64,000 nt of DNA, from assembly GCA_965238215.1 (NCBI GenBank), contig OZ250180.1, positions 2,108,001 to 2,172,000 of the forward strand. The letters are read 5' to 3'. Shown here piece by piece: positions 1 through 8,604 of this stretch. Position 1 is the stretch's first letter. The number at the start of each line of letters is the position of its first letter. The translations under genes and the position numbers were made by a program. The notes beneath the pieces were generated by a model, which was given only the letters and a program-made list of their open reading frames with translations, did not search any database and was not told the origin of the DNA. Origin of the DNA: JAPULR01 sp965238215 (GTDB lineage Bacteria; Chloroflexota; Dehalococcoidia; Lucifugimonadales; GCA-2712585).

Positions 1-602
1 GGTATGTAGCAGAAGGAGCCGTCGGAGAATACGGCGGCGTTGAGGGCGGCGTAGAAATTGTCGCTGTAGGGAACCACGGAGCCCAGGTATTTCTGTATGA
101 GATCGGGGTGCTCCTGCAGGGCCTCTGAGAAGGAGCAGAAGACTATCCCGTGCTTGGACAACTCCTTGCGGAAGGTGGTGGCGATGGAAACGCTGTCGAA
201 GATGGCGTCTACGGCCACGCCGGCCAGACGCTTCTGCTCTTCCAATGGGATGCCCAGCTTCTCATAGGTGCGGAGAAGCTCCGGGTCCACCTCGTCCAGG
301 CTCTCGAGTTTCACCTTGGACTTGGGAGCGGAGTAGTAGATAATGTTCTGGTAGTCGATGGGCGGGTAGTGGACCTTGGCCCAGGTGGGGGTCTGCTCTT
401 GGGCTCGCAGCTTTTCCCAGTGACGGAAGGCCTTGAGGCGCCATTGCAGCATGAACTCCGGCTCGTTTTTCTTGGCGGAGATCCAGCGGACGATGTCCTC
501 GTTGAGACCCTTGGGGGCAACGTCCGCCTCGATGTCCGTGACGAAGCCGTACCGGTATTCCTGGGCGGCAATGGTGTTTAGTTCTCTGTTGGCGGTGGTC
601 AT
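1..602 (-). CDS. sufB: Fe-S cluster assembly scaffold SufB, N-terminal part (cut by window edge)
   Basis: About 200 codons are present, from an ATG at 602 leftward past the window edge. The translation begins MTTANRELNTIAAQEYRYGF and reaches the SufB stretch NAAVFSDGSFCYIP at the edge. SufB is the scaffold of the SufBCD complex, which builds Fe-S clusters in the cytoplasm. The rest of the gene, and any sufC/sufD/sufS, lie to the left. It is preceded by its own promoter-like region with a strong inverted repeat (705-735), so it is probably first in its transcript and separate from the gene ending at 770. Confidence 0.93.
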   Translation of the reverse strand, partial: MTTANRELNTIAAQEYRYGFVTDIEADVAPKGLNEDIVRWISAKKNEPEFMLQWRLKAFRHWEKLRAQEQTPTWAKVHYPPIDYQNIIYYSAPKSKVKLESLDEVDPELLRTYEKLGIPLEEQKRLAGVAVDAIFDSVSIATTFRKELSKHGIVFCSFSEALQEHPDLIQKYLGSVVPYSDNFYAALNAAVFSDGSFCYI

Positions 603-701
603 CTTCAAGCTCTCGGGATGACGTGGGTCAGAATGCCTGCAAAAGGGCCTGAAAATCAGGATGGGAGGAGGGGGGCAGTTGCCCTCCATAAAGCTTGCGA
701 A

Positions 702-735
702 TTAATAATTGTCGATACATTGACTAGACAATTAT
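702..735 (-). promoter_or_regulatory. sufB promoter with overlapping perfect inverted repeat
   Basis: A perfect 9-bp inverted repeat (ATAATTGTC at 705-713, GACAATTAT at 727-735, 13-nt spacer) lies about 100 bp upstream of sufB. On the minus strand TTGTCT (726-731) and TATTAA (702-707) are 18 bp apart and fit weak -35/-10 boxes, so the dyad covers the core promoter, as a repressor site would. Suf operons are often controlled by Fe-S-sensing Rrf2 or ArsR-type regulators; which one acts here is unknown. The sequence is AT-rich compared with its surroundings. Confidence 0.55.
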
Positions 736-769
736 CTAAGCCAAATGATTGCACATTTCGGGGATTCAG

Positions 770-1768
770 TCAAGGGGAAACGACTGCTGTAGTCGCTCGC
801 CGTAACAAGACGTTGCTGGCTGCGAAGGCGGTGACCGCCTCCCGGGCCGTATAGCGGAACTTGTAGCCCGTTGCCCGCTTGAGTTTGCCGGTTGCCATGA
901 CTACGGGGTGGCGGACGAAATTCAGACCGTCGGAAGTGGATTCTTTCTGGACGCCGAATTTCCAGGCAACGTCCACCACGGGGAAGGCGAAGGAGGATGG
1001 GAGGGCGACGAGGGGCTTCCCCATTATCCTGGCCAATTCGCTGTATGGGAGCACACCCTTGCCGGCCACGTTGAATATGCCCGGCTGGGGATTGACGCTG
1101 AGAATGGCCAAGATACGGGCCAGGTCGACGCTGTGGATGATTTGCAGGGGAGGGTCAGAGCCGGCAATCTTCAGCAGGAGGGGCTTGTCGAATCCCTGGG
1201 TCACGCGACTGCTGCCTTCGGGCCCCATGACCATGCAGCACCGCAGTATGGTGACGGAGATGCGGGGATTTTCCTCGGCGAAGCTCAGCAGCAGCTTTTC
1301 GCTGAGAAGCTTGGTTTGGCCGTACTGAAAGCGGGATAATGGGCGAGGGTCACTCTCTTCGGTGATGGGTATGGGGTTATCACTGTGGGCGCCATATACT
1401 GTATGGCTGCTGAGGTATATGACCCCCTTGACCCGGGCGCGGCGGCTCTCTCGCAGCAGGTTTTCCAGTCCGAGGAGGTTGTCTTTCTGAATGGCCTCAG
1501 CTTCCGACGGATTGCGCCCTTCCTGAAGGTTGAAGGCGAGATGAACCACGGTATCCACCGAGTCCCTCTGGAACACCGGCGCCAGGGGTTGGCTCACGTC
1601 CAGCCGGTGGGCGCGGACGTTGTGGAGAGGTTTGGGGAGGGGCTTGAGGTCTATGGCCACCAGCTTATCCAGGGTGTCCATGGCCTCTAATTCCTGCAGG
1701 AACCTGAAGCCGATGAATCCGGAGGCTCCGGTGACGGCCACCACGGAAGCGGGGGCGCCGGTAGTCAT
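770..1768 (-). CDS. NAD(P)-dependent epimerase/dehydratase (extended SDR)
   Basis: 332 aa. The Rossmann motif TGASGFIG is at residues 13-20, a YLSSHTVYG segment near 118-126 and the catalytic YxxxK pair is YGQTK (Y149, K153). This is the extended short-chain dehydrogenase type that acts on nucleotide sugars or related substrates; the substrate cannot be told from the sequence. It is the last gene of the long leftward run that begins with the hopanoid genes, and starts 1 bp after the stop of the upstream gene, so it is probably cotranscribed. Confidence 0.85.
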   Translation of the reverse strand: MTTGAPASVVAVTGASGFIGFRFLQELEAMDTLDKLVAIDLKPLPKPLHNVRAHRLDVSQPLAPVFQRDSVDTVVHLAFNLQEGRNPSEAEAIQKDNLLGLENLLRESRRARVKGVIYLSSHTVYGAHSDNPIPITEESDPRPLSRFQYGQTKLLSEKLLLSFAEENPRISVTILRCCMVMGPEGSSRVTQGFDKPLLLKIAGSDPPLQIIHSVDLARILAILSVNPQPGIFNVAGKGVLPYSELARIMGKPLVALPSSFAFPVVDVAWKFGVQKESTSDGLNFVRHPVVMATGKLKRATGYKFRYTAREAVTAFAASNVLLRRATTAVVSP

Positions 1769-1769
1769 G

Positions 1770-2132
1770 TTAGACCTTGTCTACGAAGTCGAACTTGAGA
1801 ACGCCAAGGCCGCCCACCTCGAAGGACATGCCGATGGTATGAGAACCTTCGCTCAGAGTAACGCCGTGGGCGGTAATGACGGTGGCTTTATTGAGGGCCA
1901 TGGCGAAGGGCCTGTCCTTGGTTACTTCCTGGAAGGAAACGACGTCATCTTCCAGGTGAAAGGCGCAGGACTCCAGGGGAAGCTCTCGGTCGTCTACGGT
2001 GAGGGGAAGGAGGCGGCGGGCCTGGCCGGAGCCCAGCTTGTTGAGAATCTGAAACTCCATTCCGGTATCGGTGTTGCGAAGGCTGCCCTTCACGTAGAGG
2101 CGACGAAGTATGAAGCTGGGAATGGATACCAT
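1770..2132 (-). CDS. Conserved-looking hypothetical protein, 120 aa
   Basis: I do not recognise a named family. The protein begins MVSIPSFILRRLYVKGSL, has no signal peptide or membrane segment, and alternates hydrophobic and polar residues like a small beta-rich domain. The C-terminus is VLKFDFVDKV. It is packed 1 bp from the downstream SDR gene in the same direction, which supports it being real and cotranscribed. Codon use matches the neighbours. Confidence 0.7.
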   Translation of the reverse strand: MVSIPSFILRRLYVKGSLRNTDTGMEFQILNKLGSGQARRLLPLTVDDRELPLESCAFHLEDDVVSFQEVTKDRPFAMALNKATVITAHGVTLSEGSHTIGMSFEVGGLGVLKFDFVDKV

Positions 2133-2210
2133 CAGTTCAGTGCTCCTCGATCTCTACCCAGAGATAAGGCCAGGCAAAGGCCGCTATGGTAGACGATGAA
2201 TCCCGTGTAA

Positions 2211-2885
2211 TTATCCATCTGCGCTCTCTGCGGCTCTTTTCATTCGGTATAGCTCCTTTTCCAGTTCGACAGTTTCCTCTGGCAGCGGGTGGGCGGCGCC
2301 CAGTAGGGTAGTATACAGGAAAATTTGGGCCAGACGCTCCACGAGCAGGCTGTTTTCCAGGGCCTCCTGAGGGGTCCTACCGACGGTTATCAAACCGTGG
2401 TTGCGGAGCAGGACGGCCATGCTGTCATCCAGGGCAGTGAGGGCCTTTTCCGCCAATTCCTCTGTGCCGGGGAAGCCGTATTCCGCCACAGGAATGGGGC
2501 CGCCAATCTTGATGACAACCTCATCTATGAGAGGGGGTATTTCTCGTCCGGCCACTGCGGCAACGGTGGAGTAGATGGGGTGGGAGTGGACGACGCAGCC
2601 GACGTCGGGCCTGCCGCGATAGATGCCCAGGTGCAGCGCGGATTCGGAGGAGGGGGGGAGTTCTTCCTCCACGGGTTCGCCGAACATGTCGATTATGGAC
2701 AGGCCGTGGGGGCCTAGGTCATCGAGGTTTGCCCCTCTCGCAGTAATGAGGACGAGATCGTCGGGGCAGGCGCGCAGCCTGAGACTGACGTTGCCGCTGG
2801 AGCCTGAGACGAGGCCCGCCGCGACCAGACGCCGGCAGATGCTACGCAGGGACTTGCGCTGAGATTGCCAATGGTGCACGGTCAC
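2211..2885 (-). CDS. Class II aldolase/adducin family protein
   Basis: 224 aa, GTG start. It has the family's SGSSGNVS segment (residues 27-34), an SES motif near 80-82 and the zinc ligands H100 and H102 (HSHP) and H163 (RNHG). Family members are zinc-dependent aldolases, epimerases or decarboxylases of sugar phosphates (fuculose-phosphate aldolase, ribulose-phosphate epimerase, OtnC-type). Its position directly after an FGGY kinase and a 2-hydroxyacid dehydrogenase suggests it acts on the phosphorylated product of that kinase. The exact reaction is not resolved. Confidence 0.88.
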   Translation of the reverse strand: MTVHHWQSQRKSLRSICRRLVAAGLVSGSSGNVSLRLRACPDDLVLITARGANLDDLGPHGLSIIDMFGEPVEEELPPSSESALHLGIYRGRPDVGCVVHSHPIYSTVAAVAGREIPPLIDEVVIKIGGPIPVAEYGFPGTEELAEKALTALDDSMAVLLRNHGLITVGRTPQEALENSLLVERLAQIFLYTTLLGAAHPLPEETVELEKELYRMKRAAESADG

Positions 2886-2954
2886 GTCGTCAAGCCTGCC
2901 GACGTCGGGTTGCTGCTGAAGGGCCGCATGTCGTCTTCTCCTACTGTGCGAATT

Positions 2955-4448
2955 TCAAACGTCCTGGATTCTATGATAAAGGATTTTCCATTGTGGGTAG
3001 AATTCCTCGTATTCCAGGGCGTCGGAAGGGTCCGGGTCCACATCCAACCATTGAGGGGCCATGGCTTCTGAGGCTTCCGCCAGGTTGGAGTGCAGTCCCG
3101 CGACCACCGAGGCTGCGGCGACGGCCCCCAGGAGGCTCACGTGGGCCGTCGAACTGCGGCGAACTGTTCGTCCCAAGACACTGGCGAGGATGCGAGCGAA
3201 GAGGGGACTGCGAGACACTCCCCCGCCGAGGTGGAGAGCCGGAGACTGCTGGCCTGAGGCCCGTTCCAGGTCGGCCAGGTTGGCCTTGACGGAGTAGGCC
3301 AGGGACTCCCAGAAGGCCCGCAGGGCTTCGGCGGGGGTGGGGCTGCGATATAGCAAGGGAATGGGAAATAGAAGGCCGCCCCTTCGAAGGCCCGCCTCCG
3401 GCGCCGTGATAGGCGCGGGGCCCAGGTAGGACAGGAAACCGTTGCTGCCAACGGGCGCCGATGCTGCCAGAGCGTCGGCCTGAATGAAGGTGGCATCGGG
3501 GCCTAGAAGCAGGTCCTTCAACCAGCGGTGGGCGTTTCCGGCGTCGCCAAGATTCACTTCGGAGACCCACCGGCCCGGGATGGGGAAGGGGCTAAACCAG
3601 GCCTTGGCCTGGGGGTCCGGGTGTGGGGAATCTGTGACGGTCTGCATGGAGGCGCTCCATCCGGCGACGAGACCGGTGTCGCCGGGACGAGTCAGACCCA
3701 TGCCCAGAAGCCCGCAGGAGGTATCGGCGCCGGCCAGGGTGACGGGCGTACCGGCGGCCAGACCCAACCTGAGGGCCGCGTCGGGTTTCAGCCTGCCTAC
3801 AACGGTCCCGGCCGCGGATGGGGGCGGAAGCTGAGATGGGGGCACGCCCATCTTGGAAAGCATCGCGTTGTCGCGGTTGGCGGCGCGGGGATCAAGGAGG
3901 CCGACGCCGGCGGACAGGGAGGGTTCGCAGGCGAGGCTCCCCGTGAGTTTAACGGCGAGCCAGCCCGCCACGGTGAGAATGTGCGCTACACTCTTGCGCA
4001 GGTCGGGCCGGTTGTTCTGTAGCCAACGGAGCTTGGCGGGGGCAAGAAGCATGGCGGGGAACTGGCCCGTGGCTTCGTAGAGGGCTGGGCCCATCTCCTC
4101 CTGAAGGGCCGCGCCTTCGAATGCAGCACGCAGGTCCACGTTTGGGCTGACCAGTATTTCCCGGTCATGGTCGTCAAGGAACACCAGCCCGTGGCGCTGG
4201 CTGGTTATGCCCACGGCCGCCACGTCGGACGGGGCGAGGTTAGCCTGGGCGAGGGCGCGAACGGTCAACCGAGCCGCCGTGTCGAGGATCTCTTGGGGGT
4301 CGAACTCGCGGGTCAACTCCGATTCGCCCTCAGGAGTGAAATAGTGGATGGGCTCGTGACAGTCCGCCAGGCAGCGGCCTTGGGGGTCCGCAACCATGCA
4401 GTGGAGGGCGCTGGTCCCGAAGTCCAGTCCAAGGAGGTTAGCGGCCAA
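2955..4448 (-). CDS. FGGY-family carbohydrate kinase (xylulokinase-like)
   Basis: 497 aa, TTG start. The N-terminal phosphate-binding motif GLDFGTSALH and the C-terminal ADP-binding segment GGGVSRSPLF are both present, and the length is typical of FGGY kinases. These enzymes phosphorylate pentoses, polyols or sugar acids with ATP. The start overlaps the end of the upstream dehydrogenase gene by 11 bp, indicating translational coupling. Together with the following class II aldolase it looks like a kinase-then-aldolase route. Substrate specificity cannot be read from sequence alone. Confidence 0.88.
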   Translation of the reverse strand: MAANLLGLDFGTSALHCMVADPQGRCLADCHEPIHYFTPEGESELTREFDPQEILDTAARLTVRALAQANLAPSDVAAVGITSQRHGLVFLDDHDREILVSPNVDLRAAFEGAALQEEMGPALYEATGQFPAMLLAPAKLRWLQNNRPDLRKSVAHILTVAGWLAVKLTGSLACEPSLSAGVGLLDPRAANRDNAMLSKMGVPPSQLPPPSAAGTVVGRLKPDAALRLGLAAGTPVTLAGADTSCGLLGMGLTRPGDTGLVAGWSASMQTVTDSPHPDPQAKAWFSPFPIPGRWVSEVNLGDAGNAHRWLKDLLLGPDATFIQADALAASAPVGSNGFLSYLGPAPITAPEAGLRRGGLLFPIPLLYRSPTPAEALRAFWESLAYSVKANLADLERASGQQSPALHLGGGVSRSPLFARILASVLGRTVRRSSTAHVSLLGAVAAASVVAGLHSNLAEASEAMAPQWLDVDPDPSDALEYEEFYPQWKILYHRIQDV

Positions 4449-5436
4449 GGCTTCCCCACACTTTGGGGTTCGCCAGGTTGATGGGTTTTTCCCCTTGAAG
4501 ATGGCGTTGTATATCCACGAGCATCATCTCGGAATGGCGCTGGACGGTTCCCTCGGTAGCGCCGCCCACGTGGGGGGTGAGGATGACGTTAGGCAGCTTA
4601 ATTAGGGGGCTGGCGGGAGAGATGGGGTGGGTCTCGTGGACGTCGAGGGCTGCGCCGGCGAGTGCTCCGGTGGTCAGGGCGTGAACGAGGGCGTCCTCTT
4701 GCACCATTTCGTAGAAGGCGGTGTTGACGAGGAAGGCTCCGGACGGGAGGGCGTTCAGTTCTTCATGGCCTATCATGCCGGTTGTTTCGCTGGTGGCGGG
4801 GACGTGGAGGGAGAGGAAGTTAGACTGTTGAAGCAGCCGTTCCAGGGGAACGAGAAGGGCGCCGTCGCGCTGTTCCCCCGCTGCGCCGGCGTAGGGGTCG
4901 TAGGCCAGGACGCTCATGCCGAAGGCACCGGCCAGATTGGATACGATGCTGCCCACTGCACCCAGTCCGATAAGTCCGAGGGTGCGGCCCTCAAGCTCCA
5001 AGCCCCGATGGTTTACGTAGCCGTCCACGGGGTCTTCCCAGCGGCCCGACTTGACGTATCCGTCCAGATGCGAAATTTGGCGGGCGAGGGAGAGCATGAG
5101 ACCAAGGGTGAGTTCCGCCACGGCGCGGGCGTTCCGGCCGGGGGTGTTGACCACCAGCACGTCGTGCTCCGTGGCGGCGTCCAGGTCTACGTGATTGAGG
5201 GCGGCGCGGCAGATGCCCACGAAGCGAAGGTCGGCGGCGTTTTGGAATAGCTCTTCGAAGATGAAGTCCGCTTCCACTATGAGGTGGGTGACGTGTTCCT
5301 TCTGCAAGCGGAGGCCCAACTCCTCCGGGTCTTGGAGGCGGCGGGTTTCCGTCCAGCTTTCGTAGTCCACGGGCATTAGCTGTGCCAGGGACGCCAGGGC
5401 CGTAGGGTTGAAGGGGGCCAGGACCAGAGCCCTCAA
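4438..5436 (-). CDS. D-isomer-specific 2-hydroxyacid dehydrogenase (phosphoglycerate dehydrogenase-like)
   Basis: 332 aa, TTG start overlapping the hpnE stop by 4 bp. It has the NAD-binding GLGAVG motif (157-162), the NTPGRNARAVAE segment carrying the substrate-binding arginine region and a C-terminal HVGGATEG with the catalytic histidine. There is no ACT-type regulatory domain, so a role in serine synthesis is less likely than a role on a sugar acid or other 2-hydroxyacid. It links the hopanoid genes to the kinase/aldolase pair in one transcript. Confidence 0.88.
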   Translation of the reverse strand: MRALVLAPFNPTALASLAQLMPVDYESWTETRRLQDPEELGLRLQKEHVTHLIVEADFIFEELFQNAADLRFVGICRAALNHVDLDAATEHDVLVVNTPGRNARAVAELTLGLMLSLARQISHLDGYVKSGRWEDPVDGYVNHRGLELEGRTLGLIGLGAVGSIVSNLAGAFGMSVLAYDPYAGAAGEQRDGALLVPLERLLQQSNFLSLHVPATSETTGMIGHEELNALPSGAFLVNTAFYEMVQEDALVHALTTGALAGAALDVHETHPISPASPLIKLPNVILTPHVGGATEGTVQRHSEMMLVDIQRHLQGEKPINLANPKVWGSLGR

Positions 5437-6824
5437 TTACGATGTTCCTTCAAGACGGCTTGGGCGGCGGTAACTCCGCTGCGGACGGCTCCCTCCATGG
5501 TGGAGGGCCAGCCAGTGTCCGTCCAGTCACCCGCCAGAAAGAGGTTCTGGACGGGGGTCCGGGCGGGAGGTCGGAAGCGTTCGGAGCCGGGAAGGCAGCG
5601 GAAGGTGGCCTTTTCTTGCTTGACCACCAGGGAGCGGACAACGCGGGCGGATTTCGCTTTCGGGAAGGCGTCCGTCATGGCTTTCATGCACATTTCCTGG
5701 ACTGCCTGCTTTGGTTGGTTTACGTAATCAAAGGCGGCGCTGAGGGATACGGTGACGTACTGGCCCGGCGCTTCGCTGCGTCCCATTATGCTGCTCTTGT
5801 TGAAGACCCACTGTAGGGGCGAGTCCACGAGGGCTACGAAGTCCTGCTCCATGACGGGCCTGTCGTACCAGAGGTAGACGTTGACGATGGGGGCCGTCTG
5901 CAGCTGATCAAGGGAGGCGAAGAAGGAGGTCTTGGCCAGATGCGGGGGCAGCAAGGGCATCAGATTGACCAGGGGCAGGGCGCTTACGCAGGCGTCAGCG
6001 CGGAGAACGTCGCCCCCGGACAGTTGGACACCGGCTATGAGGAATTCGCCCGTCCGTCCGTCTTCATTCAACTGAAGGGAGGCGGCTTGGCCGGTTATGA
6101 CGCGTCCGCCCCTGCTTTCCACGTACTTCTGGGCCGCCTCTCCCATGAGGGAAGATAGGCCCTCCCGGGCGTAGCCGATGCGGGAGGACTGGGGGCTCTT
6201 GAGCAGCCCCTCCTGGAAGATCATGATGCCCATTGCAGCTGAAACGTCTTCAACGTCGTCGTTGACGCAGGGCTTGACGATGAGGTTCCAGAAGTTTTCG
6301 ATGGTGCGTTTGGTCTGTCGGTGGCGACGGAGCCAACGGCCGAAGGTCTCTTTCTGGAGGGAGGGCTTGCTGCGGTCGGTGACGTTCAGACGCAGGAGGC
6401 CATAGACGGCGGTCAGCTTGTCCCAGACCCCCAGGTGCTTGTAGGACAAGAAGGACGGCAGCATGTGGAAGGGCTTGGGAAGTCGGCCGGCGGAGATGGA
6501 GCTGGAGGGTCCGGCAGGGCTGACCACATCAACCCTGGTCCGGTCCTGGATGTAGGCCCTTCGCAGGGTGCCGATCTTTTCGAGGAAGTCCCTGTAGTAG
6601 GTACAGCAGCCCAGGAACACGTGCTGGCCATTGTCCACCACCTGGCCGGTTTCCCGGTCGGTGAAGGAAAAAGCGCGCCCGCCCAGATAGGGCCGCTTTT
6701 CGACGAGGGTGACTTGGCAGCCCTGATCCAGCAGATGGCAGGCGGCTGCCATGCCGGCCAGACCACCGCCCAGAATCACTGTTCGGGGTTTGGATGAGGG
6801 AGAGGCAGTAAGCTCTTTAGCCAT
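5433..6824 (-). CDS. hpnE: Hydroxysqualene dehydroxylase HpnE
   Basis: 463 aa FAD-dependent amine-oxidase-type protein. The N-terminal dinucleotide-binding motif GGGLAGMAAA (residues 19-28) is followed by the family's NGQHVFLGC segment, and the C-terminus has the FAD motif LFLAGDWTDTGWPSTMEGA. HpnE reduces hydroxysqualene to squalene, the last step of the HpnC/HpnD/HpnE route. The gene overlaps hpnD upstream by 49 bp and the dehydrogenase gene downstream by 4 bp. Confidence 0.94.
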   Translation of the reverse strand: MAKELTASPSSKPRTVILGGGLAGMAAACHLLDQGCQVTLVEKRPYLGGRAFSFTDRETGQVVDNGQHVFLGCCTYYRDFLEKIGTLRRAYIQDRTRVDVVSPAGPSSSISAGRLPKPFHMLPSFLSYKHLGVWDKLTAVYGLLRLNVTDRSKPSLQKETFGRWLRRHRQTKRTIENFWNLIVKPCVNDDVEDVSAAMGIMIFQEGLLKSPQSSRIGYAREGLSSLMGEAAQKYVESRGGRVITGQAASLQLNEDGRTGEFLIAGVQLSGGDVLRADACVSALPLVNLMPLLPPHLAKTSFFASLDQLQTAPIVNVYLWYDRPVMEQDFVALVDSPLQWVFNKSSIMGRSEAPGQYVTVSLSAAFDYVNQPKQAVQEMCMKAMTDAFPKAKSARVVRSLVVKQEKATFRCLPGSERFRPPARTPVQNLFLAGDWTDTGWPSTMEGAVRSGVTAAQAVLKEHRN

Positions 6825-7654
6825 GTCGTAGTCATAACGAGCAGCTTTTCACGGCTGCTCAGGCTGATTCTACCACCAAAGACGTTATAGTCGTTAGATG
6901 AGATGCGACGGAGGATGCGCGTGTAGATGGCGGCCAGCACTGCAGGACAAGCGCGGCTGCGGGTAGACAGGTACGGGAGGAGCTTGGCGCCGTTCTGAAA
7001 GAGGGACTGTGCCCGTTGCACCTGGAAGGCCATGAGCCGGCGTTGGGCGTCGTTCCGCACCTCCCTTCTGAGTTCCTCTTCCGAATAGCCGAAGCGTCGG
7101 ATTTCCTCCAGAGGCAGGTAGATGCGGTCTCGGGCCATGTCCTCCTGCACATCTCTCAGAATGTTGGTTAGCTGCATGGCAAGGCCAAGGTCCACGGCGT
7201 ATTCCACGGCCTTGGGATGCCGGTAGCCGAAGATCTGGAGACAGATGATCCCCACGACGGAGGCCACCCGATAGCAGTAGAGTCGCAGCTCTTCGAAGGT
7301 CTGATATCGGTTGTTGGCAAGGTCCATCTCCACGCCGCGAATGACGTCCTGAAAGTAGCGTTGGGGGATGTCGTAGGTTTGGGCGGTGTGGGCCAGGGCG
7401 GTGAAGACGGGGCCTTCCGGCTGGCGTTGGTAGGCGTCGTCGAGGTGGGCGGTCAGATGGATGAGGGCGGCCTGCTTGGCTTCGGGAGAGGCAACTTCGT
7501 CAACGGCGTCGTCGCAGTAGCGGCAGAAGGCGTAGGCGGCGTAGATGGCGCGGCGCTTGTCGGCGGGAAGGGTTAGGAAGGCGTAAAAGAAGTTCTTGGC
7601 CTCGCGCTTGGTGATGAGGCGGCACTCCTCGTATGCGTCCGTTAGTGAAACCAT
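6776..7654 (-). CDS. hpnD: Presqualene diphosphate synthase HpnD
   Basis: 292 aa squalene/phytoene synthase family protein. The first aspartate-rich motif is DDAVD (48-52), the second is the DVQEDMARDR region near residue 165, both needed to bind Mg-diphosphate. HpnD joins two farnesyl diphosphates into presqualene diphosphate. It sits between hpnC and hpnE. The phytoene synthase alternative is unlikely in this context. Confidence 0.93.
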   Translation of the reverse strand: MVSLTDAYEECRLITKREAKNFFYAFLTLPADKRRAIYAAYAFCRYCDDAVDEVASPEAKQAALIHLTAHLDDAYQRQPEGPVFTALAHTAQTYDIPQRYFQDVIRGVEMDLANNRYQTFEELRLYCYRVASVVGIICLQIFGYRHPKAVEYAVDLGLAMQLTNILRDVQEDMARDRIYLPLEEIRRFGYSEEELRREVRNDAQRRLMAFQVQRAQSLFQNGAKLLPYLSTRSRACPAVLAAIYTRILRRISSNDYNVFGGRISLSSREKLLVMTTTWLKSLLPLPHPNPEQ

Positions 7655-7689
7655 AGGCTGAATGCAACAAGCTCCCGCAACGAGCGGTC

Positions 7690-8601
7690 CTAGAACTTGG
7701 GGGTTCTGCCCAGCTTCGGCATTGCACCCAACTTCAGGGCAGCCCAGGTTGAAACCAGGAGCCAGCCTTTCTTGAAGCGAGAGAGGCTGGGGCGGCGCGC
7801 AAGCACGTTGTAGTCCTGTTTTTCTATGGCGTCCAGCACGGCCATGCCGCCGCGAGTGAACAGAGCGACGTCCACCTTTGCGGCGCCTTCTATACGGGGC
7901 AGCAGCTGCGCGCCCTGGAGGAACATCCGACGAGTCCGCTCCACCTGGAAGGCCATGAGCCGGCGGAAGTTGTCGTCGAAGGCGCGTTGGGCCAGCTGCT
8001 CCTCGGTGACGCCGTGGGCTTTCAGGTCCTCCACAGGAAGGTAGACGCGGCCCTTCCGCCAGTCGCGGTTCACGTCCTGCCAGAAGTTTGTCAGCTGCAG
8101 GGCGGTGCAGGTGTAGTCGGATAGCTGCTGCCGTTCCTCATTCCGGTAGTCGAAGACGTAGAGGAAGAGGCGACCGCAGGGGTTGGCGGAGTGGTCGCAG
8201 TAGTAGAGCAGATCCTCAAAGGTCTCGTAGCGGGAGACTTCCTGGTCCATCCGGTTGGCTTCGATGAGCTTGAGGAAGGGTTCCCGCGGGATGCGATAAC
8301 GCTGGATGGTGTCCTGGAGGGCGACCATGACCGGGTGCTTGGGGAAGCCGTTGTAGCAGCGTTCCAGGTCCTCCCGCCATTGCTCTAAAAGGGCGCGCCG
8401 GTCGCCCTCTGCTTCGTCCCCCAGGTCGTCCACGGTGCGGCAGTAGGCGTAGAGGTTGGACACGTGCTGGCGCTTGGCCTTGGGGAGCAGCAGTGATCCC
8501 ACGGTGAAGTTTTCGTAGTGGGTCTTGGTGAGACGGCGACAGTAAGCGGCGGCCTCGTCGGGGCTCCAGGTTCGGGAATCGGATACGAGGAGAGAGGCCA
8601 T
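7690..8601 (-). CDS. hpnC: Hydroxysqualene synthase HpnC
   Basis: 303 aa squalene/phytoene synthase family protein, paralogous to the adjacent hpnD. Aspartate motifs are DDLGDE (58-63) and the FWQDVNRDW segment in the second half. HpnC converts presqualene diphosphate to hydroxysqualene. It lies 3 bp downstream of the cyclase gene, so it is tightly linked in the operon. Confidence 0.93.
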   Translation of the reverse strand: MASLLVSDSRTWSPDEAAAYCRRLTKTHYENFTVGSLLLPKAKRQHVSNLYAYCRTVDDLGDEAEGDRRALLEQWREDLERCYNGFPKHPVMVALQDTIQRYRIPREPFLKLIEANRMDQEVSRYETFEDLLYYCDHSANPCGRLFLYVFDYRNEERQQLSDYTCTALQLTNFWQDVNRDWRKGRVYLPVEDLKAHGVTEEQLAQRAFDDNFRRLMAFQVERTRRMFLQGAQLLPRIEGAAKVDVALFTRGGMAVLDAIEKQDYNVLARRPSLSRFKKGWLLVSTWAALKLGAMPKLGRTPKF

Positions 8602-8604
8602 GGT

